A stretch of DNA of 64,000 nt from WRAV01 sp050950205 (GTDB lineage: Bacteria > Bacillota > Clostridia > Oscillospirales > Ruminococcaceae): assembly GCA_050950205.1 (NCBI GenBank), contig JBMNHF010000007.1:124001-188000 (forward strand). The letters run 5' to 3'. The translations under genes and the position numbers were made by a program. The notes under the pieces were generated by a model. The model ran no database searches. It saw nothing but the letters and a program-made list of their open reading frames with translations, and was not told where the DNA came from. Below are positions 1-10,300 of this stretch, piece after piece; position 1 is the first letter of the stretch, and each line of letters opens with the position of its first letter.

Positions 1-85
1 TGAGGGCATCCACCTGCTTGCGGTGATTGGCAATGCTGTTGGCCGCACTGATAAACGCGTCCCGCAACGTGCTTCCTGTTATCAC
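1..85 (-). CDS. fakA: FakA/YloV-type fatty acid kinase (DAK2 domain), N-terminal fragment
   Basis: Only the first 28 codons are inside the window; the gene runs off the left edge. The fragment starts at GTG (83-85) behind an AGGGGGAG ribosome site and reads VITGSTLRDAFISAANSIAN and onward to HRKQVDAL, the typical opening of the DAK2-domain YloV/FakA family, just before the expected metal-binding NVFPVPDGDTG segment. FakA phosphorylates fatty acids delivered by FakB/DegV proteins in the cytoplasm. The Asp23 gene directly upstream matches the yloU-yloV pair found across Firmicutes. The call rests on the short N-terminus plus this neighbour. Confidence 0.75.
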   Translation of the reverse strand, partial: MITGSTLRDAFISAANSIANHRKQVDAL

Positions 86-158
86 GGTTGATCTACTCCC
101 CCTGCCGATAAGTTGCTAGCAATAAAATATCAGAAGCCGGTAACAAAGCAAGGCTCCA

Positions 159-512
159 CTACTCTACTTTCATGTCGGCCACAAACACATTGACCTTGGA
201 AACCGCCATACCGCAGGCGTTTTCTATGGTATAGGTGACCTTGTTGATAATGCTTTTGACAATCGCGGCAATATTGACACCATAGGTGACGGTGATGTGC
301 AGATCAATCACCAGCTCCTTGCCGATGCTGCGCACCCGCACTCCTTTGTCCTCGGTATCTTTCCCGGAAATCAGAGCCCGCAGCCCTTGGGAAGGCGTAG
401 AATTGACCAGCCCCGAGACTCCGAAGCACTCGGAGACCGCATGGCCGATCAAATTGGCAAAATAGGCGTTGGATACCTGAATCTGCCCCAAGTGGTTTTC
501 AATTCGGATCAT
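159..512 (-). CDS. Asp23/Gls24 family envelope stress protein (YloU-like)
   Basis: A 117-residue protein beginning MIRIENHLGQIQVSN, with the Asp23 pattern of an N-terminal strand, a helix (YFANLIGHAVSECFGV) and a C-terminal section (VTYGVNIAAIVKSIINKV) ending in VNVFVADMKVE. Family members are small, membrane-associated or cytosolic proteins linked to envelope stress; the molecular function is not settled. A strong AGGGGGG site precedes the ATG. It lies 73 bases upstream of fakA on the same strand, the standard yloU-yloV arrangement, so co-transcription is likely. Length and sequence are ordinary for the family. Confidence 0.88.
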   Translation of the reverse strand: MIRIENHLGQIQVSNAYFANLIGHAVSECFGVSGLVNSTPSQGLRALISGKDTEDKGVRVRSIGKELVIDLHITVTYGVNIAAIVKSIINKVTYTIENACGMAVSKVNVFVADMKVE

Positions 513-690
513 GTGGAACCCCCCTTGTGGTTGTTGGAAATAAAACGGAACAATTGGTATGTTCTGCGGTTTAGGGCCTGTTCATTCAAACATCATTTGT
601 AGAACTTAGGGTCATCTGCTGCAAGCCCGAGGCTACAAAACAAAGTGGCGGCGGGTTTGCAAGTGCTCCTTTAGGGCTGAGAGCCCCACC

Positions 691-1083
691 TTACTCCCCC
701 GGCCCCTTCAGGTACAAGTAGGGGGAAATTTTCTCATAGGTGGCCTCTCCAATGCCTTTGACCTCCATGAGTTGGGAAAGACGGTCAAAGCCCCCCATCT
801 CCTCCCGGTAGGAGATAATGCGCTGACTGAGCACTTCCCCAATGCCCGGGATGAGCATCAGCTCCTCTTGGGTGGCAACGTTCAGCTCCAGAGGAAAGTT
901 CGCTTCTGGGGCAGCTGTTTCCTGCACCATCTCCTGATGCCCGGCCGGCGATACGGGAATGGCATAACTCACCAGCACCGGAAACCCCGAACTGCGCAAA
1001 GCCATATTGTAAATCGCCATCAGTGCCACCGCTGCCACCGTTATGCAGAGCAGAATGTTGTAAGGCAGGTGCTTCTTGTCCAT
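691..1083 (-). CDS. comEA: ComEA-like helix-hairpin-helix DNA-binding protein
   Basis: A 130-residue protein with one N-terminal membrane segment (about residues 9-27, YNILLCITVAAVALMAIYN), a short linker (residues 28-65) and a C-terminal double helix-hairpin-helix domain with LNVATQEEL, IPGIGEVLSQRI and VKGIGEATYEKI. ComEA binds incoming double-stranded DNA at the outer face of the membrane during natural transformation. DprA, which acts later in the same pathway, is encoded at 37.3-38.5 kb, but comEC is not in this window, so competence is not shown. The linker is shorter than in Bacillus ComEA, which lacks a SLBB-sized spacer here. A GGGGG site lies nine bases before the ATG. Confidence 0.83.
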   Translation of the reverse strand: MDKKHLPYNILLCITVAAVALMAIYNMALRSSGFPVLVSYAIPVSPAGHQEMVQETAAPEANFPLELNVATQEELMLIPGIGEVLSQRIISYREEMGGFDRLSQLMEVKGIGEATYEKISPYLYLKGPGE

Positions 1084-1122
1084 GAGGTCTTACCCCCGCT
1101 GTCTGGAAGCTATACAAAGGAT

Positions 1123-1151
1123 AGTATACCACATCTTTTCCCAGAAATAAA
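1123..1151 (-). promoter_or_regulatory. Probable sigma-A promoter of comEA
   Basis: Read on the minus strand: TTTATT, 17 bases, TATACT, with TG one base before the -10 box (extended -10). The predicted start lies about 35 bases upstream of the comEA ATG. The -35 match is poor; the extended -10 carries the call. Confidence 0.45.
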
Positions 1152-1258
1152 TCCCCCAACGAATACAGTCCAAAAATAAAGGGGATTTTTTTACTTTTCC
1201 TCCAAATATCGGGGAAAGTCTTTTGCTTATTGCCGCTGCCTTTCTGGCGGCCACATCG

Positions 1259-1288
1259 AAAAAGGGACGGAAAGTTCCGTCCCTTTTG
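1259..1288 (-). terminator. Rho-independent terminator of the clpE-like gene
   Basis: Perfect stem AAAAGGGACGGAA / TTCCGTCCCTTTT with a two-base loop, four bases after the stop codon of the unfoldase gene; T-rich on both strands. Confidence 0.85.
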
Positions 1289-1291
1289 TTG

Positions 1292-3589
1292 TTACACTCG
1301 GATCAGCACCAGCTGGTTGTCGGCCACTGTCAGGGTAAGGGCACTGGGCGGAGTGTCGCCCGCGTCGATGAGGATATTGCAGATCACATCCTCCACCTCT
1401 TTGCGAATCACCCGGCGCAGGTCCCGAGCTCCGCTTTTTTTGCCAAAGGCCTTGTCGGCAATCACCTGCAGAGCCTCTTCCGACCAGCTAAAGGCAACCT
1501 TCTTTTCTTCCAGAGGGCCCTGCAGCTCCTTCAGCATCAAAGCGGCGATCTGACGGTAATTGTCCTTATCCAAACTGCGGAAGGCCACCACTTCATCCAC
1601 ACGACCGATAAACTCGGGGCGCAAAAAGTCCCTCAAGGCTTTTTTGGCTCGCTCCTTATCCGCCTGCTCCTGATGTCCGGTAAAGCCGACGGCTCCGGTT
1701 TTCAGGTTGCTCCCTGCGTTGGAGGTCATGACGATGACGGTGTTTTCAAAGTTGACCACCCGCCCCTGTGCATCGGTGATCTTTCCCTCGTCGAGAATTT
1801 GCAGCAGGATGTTCATCACATCGGGATGGGCTTTTTCGATTTCGTCAAAGAGAACCACACTGTAGGGCCGACGGCGCACCTTTTCGGTGAGCTGCCCTGC
1901 CTCGTCATAACCCACATAGCCGGGGGGCGAGCCGATAATTCTGGAAACCGAGTGCTTTTCCATAAATTCGCTCATATCCAGTCGAATTAAGGGATCGGCG
2001 GCATCAAACAGCTCGCTGGAAAGCACCTTGACCAGCTCGGTTTTTCCCACACCGGTAGGGCCCACAAAGATAAAGGATGCAGGGCGTCTGCGGCCGGAAA
2101 TCTGAACCCGGGAGCGCTTGACAGCCGCCGCCACCAGCTCCACGGCCTCGTCCTGCCCGATGATCTTTTCCTTGAGAGTGGCCTCCAGGCTGGCTACCTT
2201 TTTCAGCTCCGACTCTCGGATTTTGCTGGCGGGAATTCCGGTCCAAAGCTCCAACACCTTGGCCAGATCCTCTGAGGTTACCTCCACCGATAAAGCCCGG
2301 GGCTCAATTTCCTTCAGGCGGTTGTTGATGCGAATTCGCTCCGCCTTCAGCCAAGCCATTCGCTCGTAATCCGGCTCCTCGCTGCCGTCCTCCATGGCTT
2401 CCAGCTCTTCCACAAGGGTCAACAATTCCTTGTTGAGGGCGTCGTATTCCGCCAGCTCATTGCTGGCCAAAGTGGCACAGGAGCAGGCTTCGTCCAGCAA
2501 GTCGATGGCTTTGTCGGGTAAAAAGCGGTCGGTGATATACCGCTCTCCCATCACCACGGCGTTGCGAACCACCTCGTCCGGCACCTTGACCCGGTGATAC
2601 CGCTCGTAATATCTCTTGACACCCTGCAGCACCTGAATGGATTCTGCAATGGTGGGCTCCTCCACTTTAACCGGCTGAAAACGGCGCTCCAAGGCAGCGT
2701 CCTTTTCGATGTGCTTGCGGTATTCGGTAAAGGTGGTGGCGCCAATGACCTGAATTTCGCCCCGAGAAAGGGCGGGCTTGAGGATGTTGGCGGTGTTCAT
2801 GGTGCCTTCGCTGTCTCCGGCACCTACAATGTTGTGCACCTCGTCGATAAAGAGGATGACGTTGCCTGCCTCTTTAATTTCGTTGACCAGCCCTTTGACT
2901 CTGCTTTCAAACTGACCCCGGAACTGCGTTCCGGCGATGAGAGCAGTTAAATCCAGCAGGTAAAGCTCCTTTTCGGCTAGGCGAAACGGAACGTCTCCGT
3001 CGGCCAGCTTTTGTGCAATGCCTTCGGCAATGGCGGTTTTTCCCACACCGGGCTCGCCAATCAGGCAGGGATTGTTCTTGGTTCTGCGGTTGAGAATCTG
3101 AATCACCCGATAGATTTCCTTTTCCCGGCCTATAATGTTGTCGATTTTGCCTTCTTTGGCCTTTTCGGTGAGGTTCTCGCAGTAGTTATCCAAAAATTTG
3201 CGCCTGCGAGAACGCTCCCGCCTTTGCTTTTCCTCTTTGTTTTTCTGCCGCTCCGGCGGCCCCTGATGAGCAGGCTTGTTGCTGCTTTCGCCACTCATAC
3301 CGCTCATCAAATTCTGAATCAGAGGCAGCGCTTGGGCGCCCCCCATCTCGAAATCCTCGTTAAAATCCAGGCCCATATCCCCCTGCATAAATTCCTGCAT
3401 CTGGTTGCTCATGGTCTCAATGTCCTCGTCGGAAATACCCATTTTATCCATGACATCCTTAATTTGGGGGATGTTCAGCTCCTTGGCGCATTTGAGACAC
3501 AGACCCTTGTTCTGCATCTCCCCGTTTTCTAAATGGGCCAGAAACAGAACGGCCATTCTCACTTTACATCTTGAACAAAGCATATTCAT
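1292..3589 (-). CDS. clpE: ClpE-like ATP-dependent unfoldase with N-terminal zinc finger
   Basis: A 765-residue HSP100 protein: N-terminal C4 zinc finger (C5-x2-C8, C31-x2-C34), a hydrophilic linker rich in Lys/Arg/Glu to about residue 140, first AAA+ module (Walker A GEPGVGKT about 178-185, Walker B VILFIDEVHN), a middle coiled segment, second AAA+ module (GPTGVGKT, VVLFDEIEKAH) and a VGF tripeptide in the loop that contacts ClpP. It would unfold proteins and feed them to ClpP in the cytoplasm. The double Clp_N repeat of ClpC is missing, so ClpE is the nearest type. The start at MNMLCSRC was chosen because GAGGTG lies seven bases upstream; an in-frame ATG 15 codons earlier has no such site. 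A -10-like TATAAT lies about 35 bases upstream. No ctsR, mcsA or mcsB is adjacent. Confidence 0.85.
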   Translation of the reverse strand: MNMLCSRCKVRMAVLFLAHLENGEMQNKGLCLKCAKELNIPQIKDVMDKMGISDEDIETMSNQMQEFMQGDMGLDFNEDFEMGGAQALPLIQNLMSGMSGESSNKPAHQGPPERQKNKEEKQRRERSRRRKFLDNYCENLTEKAKEGKIDNIIGREKEIYRVIQILNRRTKNNPCLIGEPGVGKTAIAEGIAQKLADGDVPFRLAEKELYLLDLTALIAGTQFRGQFESRVKGLVNEIKEAGNVILFIDEVHNIVGAGDSEGTMNTANILKPALSRGEIQVIGATTFTEYRKHIEKDAALERRFQPVKVEEPTIAESIQVLQGVKRYYERYHRVKVPDEVVRNAVVMGERYITDRFLPDKAIDLLDEACSCATLASNELAEYDALNKELLTLVEELEAMEDGSEEPDYERMAWLKAERIRINNRLKEIEPRALSVEVTSEDLAKVLELWTGIPASKIRESELKKVASLEATLKEKIIGQDEAVELVAAAVKRSRVQISGRRRPASFIFVGPTGVGKTELVKVLSSELFDAADPLIRLDMSEFMEKHSVSRIIGSPPGYVGYDEAGQLTEKVRRRPYSVVLFDEIEKAHPDVMNILLQILDEGKITDAQGRVVNFENTVIVMTSNAGSNLKTGAVGFTGHQEQADKERAKKALRDFLRPEFIGRVDEVVAFRSLDKDNYRQIAALMLKELQGPLEEKKVAFSWSEEALQVIADKAFGKKSGARDLRRVIRKEVEDVICNILIDAGDTPPSALTLTVADNQLVLIRV

Positions 3590-3785
3590 GCCTACACCTC
3601 GGTTTCGCAATTGGACCTGTACCCTATTATACACCTTATCTATGAACGGTATGTGGCCAATTGATGATTGGATATTGGCAGTGGGTAAAATATTTTTCCC
3701 GCCTATTAATTGCCAGCGTTTGTGGTAACGTCTATTGAATCAGTATAATCCACAAGGGAAAATTTGTAAAGCAAAAATCGCCCCT

Positions 3786-6700
3786 CTACTCCACCGGAAT
3801 TGCCCGGCCCAAAGCAAAGGAGTAAAGCAGACATTCCCCCACAGGATAGGTCAGAGCTTGGGAAAGAATGCGGCGGTACAGCTGCAGCTGCAGGGCGTAT
3901 CGCTCCAACAGTTCCTCCGGGGTTTTGACCCGGTCGGTTTTGTAGTCCACAATCACAGCCTTTCCCTTTTCCACAAAAACGCAGTCGGCCACACCTTGCA
4001 GCGTTATTTTGGCATCGTCGTCCATCTCCAGCCGCTCTCCCAGCACATCTTTGCCGTATTCCCCCAAAAAGCGCAGCTCCCGCCACACCTGGTCGGCCGC
4101 AAAAATGCGGCGGGCCAAAGGCCCCTGAAAAAACGCCGCCAAGGCTTTGCGGTCAAGGCTCTCGGTTTGGGAGGCGGTGAGATATCGCTGCCGGGCCATC
4201 CGGGCAATTTCCTCCTCCAGATTCACCCGGGCTTTGTGGTAGTCGGCAAACTGCATAAACTGGTGCAGAGCGCTGCCCCGCTCGGCGGGGGTAAGGCCCT
4301 TGGCCTCCAAAAAGCGGGGCCGGGAGCGAAAGCGCATCTTCCCTTCCTCCCTTTGGGAAACCTGAGAAACCGCCAGCTTGGTGGGAATTTTGGTTTGCAG
4401 CTCATAAGGGTAGCGCCAGGCTGCCCGCTGTTGCAGCAAGCTGAGATAGTCCAGGTCAGGCTGGGCAAGGCGGGGCGGCTGGGTTTTCTCCTGAGAAACC
4501 GTCTGCTTTCCGGCGGGAATAATCTGAATTTGCCAAGCGTTATCATCCTCCTGGGGCAACAGTTGAGAACAGCCCGCCAGTTCCCGAAGCCCTTTCCCGT
4601 CGGGGTGGTGAAGGAGCGCTGCCAAAATCCAGTCGAGGGGGCAGCTTGCCTCCTCCAATGCCCGGGGATTGAGGCGGCCGTCCACCACCTCTTCCACCAG
4701 ACCTTCCAGCTTTCGGGCAAGGTTTTTGCCCACGTAGCCGGTAATGATCAGCTTTTCTTTGGCTCTGGTCAAAGCGACGTAGAGGATGCGCAACTCCTCT
4801 CCCAGCAAATCCCGAATCCTCTCCAGCTTGATGGCTTGCATGGGAAGGGTGGAAAATTGCCGCATGGTTTCAGGATCCCGGCGGGCACAGGCAAAGCCAT
4901 ACTCCGAGTGAAGCTGATAGTTTTGGTTCAGGTCGGTGCGATTAAATCCCTTGGCGGTATCCGCCAGTATGACAATGGGAAATTCCAACCCCTTGGAGCG
5001 ATGAACCGACATAATCTGCACCGCTCCCCCGCCCTCTCCTGCCAGTCCCGCAGGGGCAAGGTCGCCTCCCCGCTCCCGCAGCCGGGTAATAAATCCCACA
5101 AAGCCCCCCAACTGCTTGTAGCCAAGATCGTGATAGGTAGAGGCGTACTCCACCAATAACAACAGGTTGGCCCGGCGGTTTTCCCCCAGAGGCATTACCT
5201 GGGCAATGGCCAGAGCATCGGTGCAGGCGTACAGCTCCAGCAGCAGGCGGTCGGTGGGCAGCACGGCGGCACGGCTGCGCAGGTGGGAAAACAGCTCTAA
5301 AAAATCGGCACAGCGGCGGGCAAGACCCGCTTCCACCGCTCCGGAAGCCCCTTTCTCCAAAGCAAGGTAAAAGGGCAAGCCTTTTCCCGCCAGGCGCAGG
5401 GCGGCAATATCGTCGTCGGAAAAACCGAACAGCGGGGAGATAAGCGCCGCCACCAAAGGCAAATCCAGCAGGGGATTGTCCAGTGCCTCCAAAAGGGAGA
5501 GCACCATACTCACTTCCCGCAAGCTCAAAAAGCCGTCGGCGTTCTGCACCCAGACCGGAATGCCCTGCTCCTCCAACGCCTTAAAATAGGTCTGCAGCCT
5601 GCGCCGGGGCGAGCGCATCAAAATGCAAAAATCCCCTGGGCAGCAGGGTCGGGTTTTGCCTTGGTGGGAAACCGGGTATCCTTCCGCCAGCATTTGTGCG
5701 ATTTGCTCCGCCACCAGCCGCGCCTCTAAAGTGGGGAAGTCCTCGTCGCCTGCATATTTTGTTCCGTCCAGCAGCAGAAGCTGGGGGCGAAGGTCCCCTG
5801 CCGATGCGGGGTAAGTTGCACCGCAAACCAAGCGCTCCTCCCCCTGATAGGCAATGTCCCCCAACCGGCGGCTCATCAGCAGGGAAAAGAGGAAGTTCAC
5901 CCCTTGGGTTACTTCCCGGCGGCTGCGAAAATTCATATCCAGAATGATTTTGGCCGGAAACTCTCCCCCCTCTCCTTGGTAGACGGCGTAGCTTTCCTTT
6001 TTGTGGAGGAAGATGGCGGGAGTGGCCAATCGGAAGGAGTAGATGCCCTGCTTGGCATCTCCCACCATAAACAAATTTTGCTGCATCCGGGAAACGCAGG
6101 TAAAGAGCAGCTCCTGCACCTCGTTGACATCCTGGTATTCGTCCACCAGCACCTGCTCAAAGCGTTGGGAAAGAGCCACCGCCAACGGGGTGCGCTCACA
6201 GGAACCGTCTTCCCGTTCCCGAGCCAGAAGGCTCAAAGCCAGATGCTCCAGATCGGCGTAGTCCAGCCGCTTTTTGCGGGATTTTTCCTCGGTAAAAATT
6301 CGGTCGAAGGTGCGGATCAAGTCAAAAAGAGTGGCAAGCTTGGGGGCAAGATCCGCCATGTCCTGGGCAAAATCCTGACCGGTAGCATTGAGATAATCGT
6401 TGGAAAGGCGCTCTATAAGCTTGCGGCAGCGCTTGCGCACCCCCTGAGCTTGGGCTTTGAGGGTATCGTTGCCCCGCAAGGCCCCTAATCTAACATATTC
6501 CACTCCACTTAAGCTGGACACCGCTTTGTCCCAGTTTCCCTCCCGCACTGCGATGCGGCAGGCCTCCAGCTGGACCAAATCCGAAGAAAAAGCAGGGCCA
6601 TAGGCTTTTTCTGCTTTTTCGTCCTCCCGAAGGGTTTCTCTCATCTGGCCCATGGAGGAGATGCAAAAATCCAAAGTGTCGGCGGCGTAGGTCAAAAGAG

Positions 6701-7340
6701 TGCGGCCCCAATGGGTTTCCTCAATGGCGGGGCTGCTTTCATAAAGGTGTTGTACCCGGTCCAGCCAGCTCAGGTAAAAGGGGTGGGCCCGAGCAAAATC
6801 ATAAAGCCGGAGCAAAATACTGATGAGGCGGGCATCGTCCCGGGTGCCGGAAAGAAGCTCCACCAGCTCCTGAAAGGAGCCGTCCTCATCCTGTAGGTAG
6901 AATTGCTCTAAGGCTGTGCGGGCAGATTCCTGGCGCATCAGCTCCAGCTCCCCTTCATCGGCGACGGAAAAGTCGTGGGAAATAGGCAGATGCTGAAAAT
7001 TTTCCCGAATCAGCCCCAAACAAAAGGAGTGGATGGTGCCGATGCTGGCTCGGGACAGGGCAGCCTGCTGACTGATCAGCCGCAGATTGCCGGGGGTTTC
7101 CCGGGCCAGTTGGGCCAACCGGGCTCCGATGCGCTGTTTCATCTCGGCGGCAGCGGCATTGGTGTAGGTGACAATCAGCAGCCGGTCGGCGTCGATGGGA
7201 TGGTTTTCGTCGCAAATCAGGCCGATGGCCCGCTCCACCAGCACCGAGGTTTTTCCGCTGCCGGCGGCAGCGCTGACCAGCACCGGACCCTTGCGGGACT
7301 GAATGGCCTGCTGCTGTGCTTTGGTCCACTTACCGGCCAT
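3786..7340 (-). CDS. addA: Helicase-nuclease AddAB subunit AddA
   Basis: A UvrD-type helicase plus nuclease of 1184 residues. Near the N-terminus are the Q motif (WTKAQQQAI) and Walker A (AAAGSGKT); then LLIVTYTNAAAAEM, LVDEYQDVNEVQ (DEYQD box), GDAKQGIYSFRLA, IMSVHRSKGLEFPIV and LRILYVALTRAKEKL. The C-terminal RecB-type nuclease site reads AVIVDYKTD. With AddB it resects double-strand breaks and loads RecA. The start is taken at the second of two adjacent ATGs, seven bases after AGGAGG; another ATG lies 12 codons upstream. It follows addB by 46 bases on the same strand. Length is normal for Clostridia. Confidence 0.94.
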   Translation of the reverse strand: MAGKWTKAQQQAIQSRKGPVLVSAAAGSGKTSVLVERAIGLICDENHPIDADRLLIVTYTNAAAAEMKQRIGARLAQLARETPGNLRLISQQAALSRASIGTIHSFCLGLIRENFQHLPISHDFSVADEGELELMRQESARTALEQFYLQDEDGSFQELVELLSGTRDDARLISILLRLYDFARAHPFYLSWLDRVQHLYESSPAIEETHWGRTLLTYAADTLDFCISSMGQMRETLREDEKAEKAYGPAFSSDLVQLEACRIAVREGNWDKAVSSLSGVEYVRLGALRGNDTLKAQAQGVRKRCRKLIERLSNDYLNATGQDFAQDMADLAPKLATLFDLIRTFDRIFTEEKSRKKRLDYADLEHLALSLLAREREDGSCERTPLAVALSQRFEQVLVDEYQDVNEVQELLFTCVSRMQQNLFMVGDAKQGIYSFRLATPAIFLHKKESYAVYQGEGGEFPAKIILDMNFRSRREVTQGVNFLFSLLMSRRLGDIAYQGEERLVCGATYPASAGDLRPQLLLLDGTKYAGDEDFPTLEARLVAEQIAQMLAEGYPVSHQGKTRPCCPGDFCILMRSPRRRLQTYFKALEEQGIPVWVQNADGFLSLREVSMVLSLLEALDNPLLDLPLVAALISPLFGFSDDDIAALRLAGKGLPFYLALEKGASGAVEAGLARRCADFLELFSHLRSRAAVLPTDRLLLELYACTDALAIAQVMPLGENRRANLLLLVEYASTYHDLGYKQLGGFVGFITRLRERGGDLAPAGLAGEGGGAVQIMSVHRSKGLEFPIVILADTAKGFNRTDLNQNYQLHSEYGFACARRDPETMRQFSTLPMQAIKLERIRDLLGEELRILYVALTRAKEKLIITGYVGKNLARKLEGLVEEVVDGRLNPRALEEASCPLDWILAALLHHPDGKGLRELAGCSQLLPQEDDNAWQIQIIPAGKQTVSQEKTQPPRLAQPDLDYLSLLQQRAAWRYPYELQTKIPTKLAVSQVSQREEGKMRFRSRPRFLEAKGLTPAERGSALHQFMQFADYHKARVNLEEEIARMARQRYLTASQTESLDRKALAAFFQGPLARRIFAADQVWRELRFLGEYGKDVLGERLEMDDDAKITLQGVADCVFVEKGKAVIVDYKTDRVKTPEELLERYALQLQLYRRILSQALTYPVGECLLYSFALGRAIPVE

Positions 7341-7386
7341 CATTTTCCTCCTCTCACCGCAGCATATGTATTCCATAGTTTCTGCG

Positions 7387-10300
7387 TCATGATTGTGTTG
7401 GAACGGCGGAAGCTTGCCCGGACAAAGGGCTGGGCTTGCCGTCTTCTTTTTCCAGAGCGGCCAAAGCTTCCTCCAAGTTCATGGGCTCCACCGTCAGAGC
7501 CTCATCCCCCGGCTCAAAACCGCAGAGGGTGGCGTAATCGCAATAATCGCAAGGGTTATGTCCCCGGGAACTGACCGGGCAGGAGGAAATTCCACCTCTG
7601 GAAAGGCTCTCTGCCATTTCGGCAATCAGTTCTTTGACCTTTCGGGAAAGCCGCCCCATGGCAGCCTTACCCGCTAGAGCGGAGCGCTTGTCCAAAGTTC
7701 CCCCGGCGGTTATCTTGGCGGGGATAAACACGCCCTTCAGCTCCTGTTCCATCCCCCGCAAGCTGATTTCGTCCTCCAGCAAAAGGCCGCTCATCTTCCA
7801 CTGACGTTTCAAGTCAGCCGCTGCCTTTTCCTCCTTTTCATTCCGGGCGGAGTTGAAATACTGGGCATGAACCGGAAGATAAAGGACGCCCGCCGGGATG
7901 GCGTTTTCAAACATACCTTTGCCGTTTTCGGCAATGGTGAAGAGGTAAAGGAGCATCTGCAAATTGAGTCCGTAGAGAACATCGTCCAAACGGAATTCTT
8001 TGCCTCCGGACTTGTAGTCCACCACCCGAATGTAGCGGTTTTCTCCCCGCTCCATCACATCCACCCGGTCCACCACTCCCTCCACCAGAACGGTGGTGCC
8101 GTCGGCAGTGACCAGTTCCAGAGGCGCCACTCCCTCTCTGGTGCTGATGGGCAGCTCAAAGGCCACCGGACGGTACTGGCTCTGGGCCAGCTCCTCGCCC
8201 AAGTGGCACAACAGCCGGGTGATGGAGGCTGTCAGCCGGCGGAAGAGATCGGAAAACCGCCGGGGCAAAGCCTCCTGCTGCATAATCCGCTCGGCCAAAT
8301 ACCCGTCGATGATTTCCCGCACCTGAGCCTCCATCTGGGATTTGGAAAGGGTAAACAGCTTCTCTTTATGCTGCTGCACCATCACCTGCAGCACATGGTG
8401 CACAAGGCTTCCCGACTCCAAGGGGTCGAACTGTACCCGGCGGCGGGGTTTGATCTTCAGCCCATCCCGGGCAAAGTAGGCAAAGGCGCACCGGTGGTAC
8501 CGCTCCACCTGGCTGGGGGATAGGCGCATTCGCTTGCCAAACAGTTTTTCCGCCATGCTCCTGTCCGCCAGCCGGTGGGAGGGCTTGTAGGCCGCCACCT
8601 GCATCCGGCGGAGCACCGAGCCCCTGCTCTTGGAAAAATACGCAAGCAGCGCAGCTGTTTTGGGGGTATCTTCCCGGTAATGGGCGGCCAACAGGTCAAA
8701 GGCGGATGGCGCTCCCCCCACCAAAGCAAAGAGGTCCGGCTCGGCCTCTTCCAGCAGAGGGAATAATTCCTGAAGCTGGGTAACAATCACCGAGGGGGTC
8801 TTCCCCTCCCCCTTCAAGGTATCCCGGGGATAGCTGACCCACAGCCGGTGAGAGGCAAGGGTGAGGGCATGGTAGCAAAAGTATCGCTCCAACACCGCCC
8901 TCTCCAAAGAGGGGGCACCGATTTCCGCCCCTAGACGAATCATGGTGCGGCGCTCCTCGTCGGTAAACACTCCCCCGGAGGTGAGAGCCGCAGGGAATTG
9001 CCCTTCCACCGCACCGATGACAAAAACCGCTTTGACCTCCCCCGGGCGAATGCGGTCGGCTTTTCCCACCAGCACCTGATCCAAAGTCTGAGGCACAAGG
9101 CCGATCTCAGCACAGGTTAAAGAGAGACGCAAAAGCTCGCAAAAGCGATGGGCAGGAAGGACAGTGGTGCCCAACACCTCCCCGAACACATCTAAGGTTT
9201 CCATGAGAAGATCCCAAAGCTGCCCGCTTTCGGACAGGAAGGTCTCCCGCTCTCCTTGGGGAAGGGTTTGGGCAAAGGCAGTCATCTTGCCCGGAGCATC
9301 CACCTCCTCCAGCAGGCGGTAAACAGCGGCGGCAAACCCTCTGCCGTCACAGCTGCGCAAAGCATCCCGCAGATGGAGAAGCGGGGTCATCACCTGCTCC
9401 CGGGTTTGGTTGATTTCGGTCAGCTCCTGCAAATCCTCTTCCGTTAGGGGCCCTGCCATTCCCCGGGGATTGTTGCGCAGCTCCCCGGTCCACAACTTGC
9501 CCCGCACACTCCAAAGGTAGCTGTAGTTTTCCAGTTGGGCCACCGCCCGAGGATCCAATCCCATTAAGGGAGATTTTGCCCAGCAGAGCACCGCGGCGCT
9601 GTCAAAATTGCTGCGCACCGCCTCCAGAGCATGGACCAATCCACCAGCCAGAGGCATGGTCTCCACATCCCGCACAGTGTCCACAAAATAGGGGATGTTC
9701 CGCCGCAAAAAGACACGCTCCAGCGCCCGCAGATATGGCCCTGTTTCCCGGGCCACCACAGCGATCTCCTTGTAGCGGTAGCCTTCTTCCCGCACCAGAG
9801 CATCGATGCAGGCGGCCACATATTCAATCTCCCTATAAAGATCGGGGGCGGAACAGATGGTGAGATGCTCGGGCGGCACGGGGTATACTTCCTCCCCCGG
9901 CAGCAGAAAGCGGCGGGAAAGGAAGGCAAGCTCCGGGCTTTGATAGCGCAGCGGCTCGGTCAGCACCGTAGGAGAAGCCACCACCACCCCAGCCTGCCGG
10001 GCATAGCGCATCAGCCGGCTGATGGCCTGCTTGGAGGCGGAGAAGGTTCCCAACCCCTTTTCGGTATCTTGCAGGCCGTCGGCGGGAAAGGCAACATGAA
10101 CCTCCCTGCAGCGGGCAATCAGCAAATGAAGCAGAGCAAACTCCCCTGCCATAAAGGTGGTAAAGCCGTCCACAAACAGGCAGGCTCCTTCAAAAATGCT
10201 GTTTTGGGCCATCATCTCCCGGGCCCGGAGCAAATCGTCTTCGGGGTCGGTATAGCCCCGCTCCAACAAAGCCTGATAGGCAGTATAGAGGGCGGTAAGG

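Noticed and set aside
3590..3785. CtsR operator before the ClpE-like gene
   Set aside because: No tandem GGTCAAA-type heptads found; only a -10-like TATAAT could be seen.
3735..5159. Long plus-strand open frame opposite addA (474 codons)
   Set aside because: No ribosome site, no recognisable domain, Gln/Gly/Leu-rich composition typical of an antisense shadow; addA on the other strand is complete with all helicase motifs.
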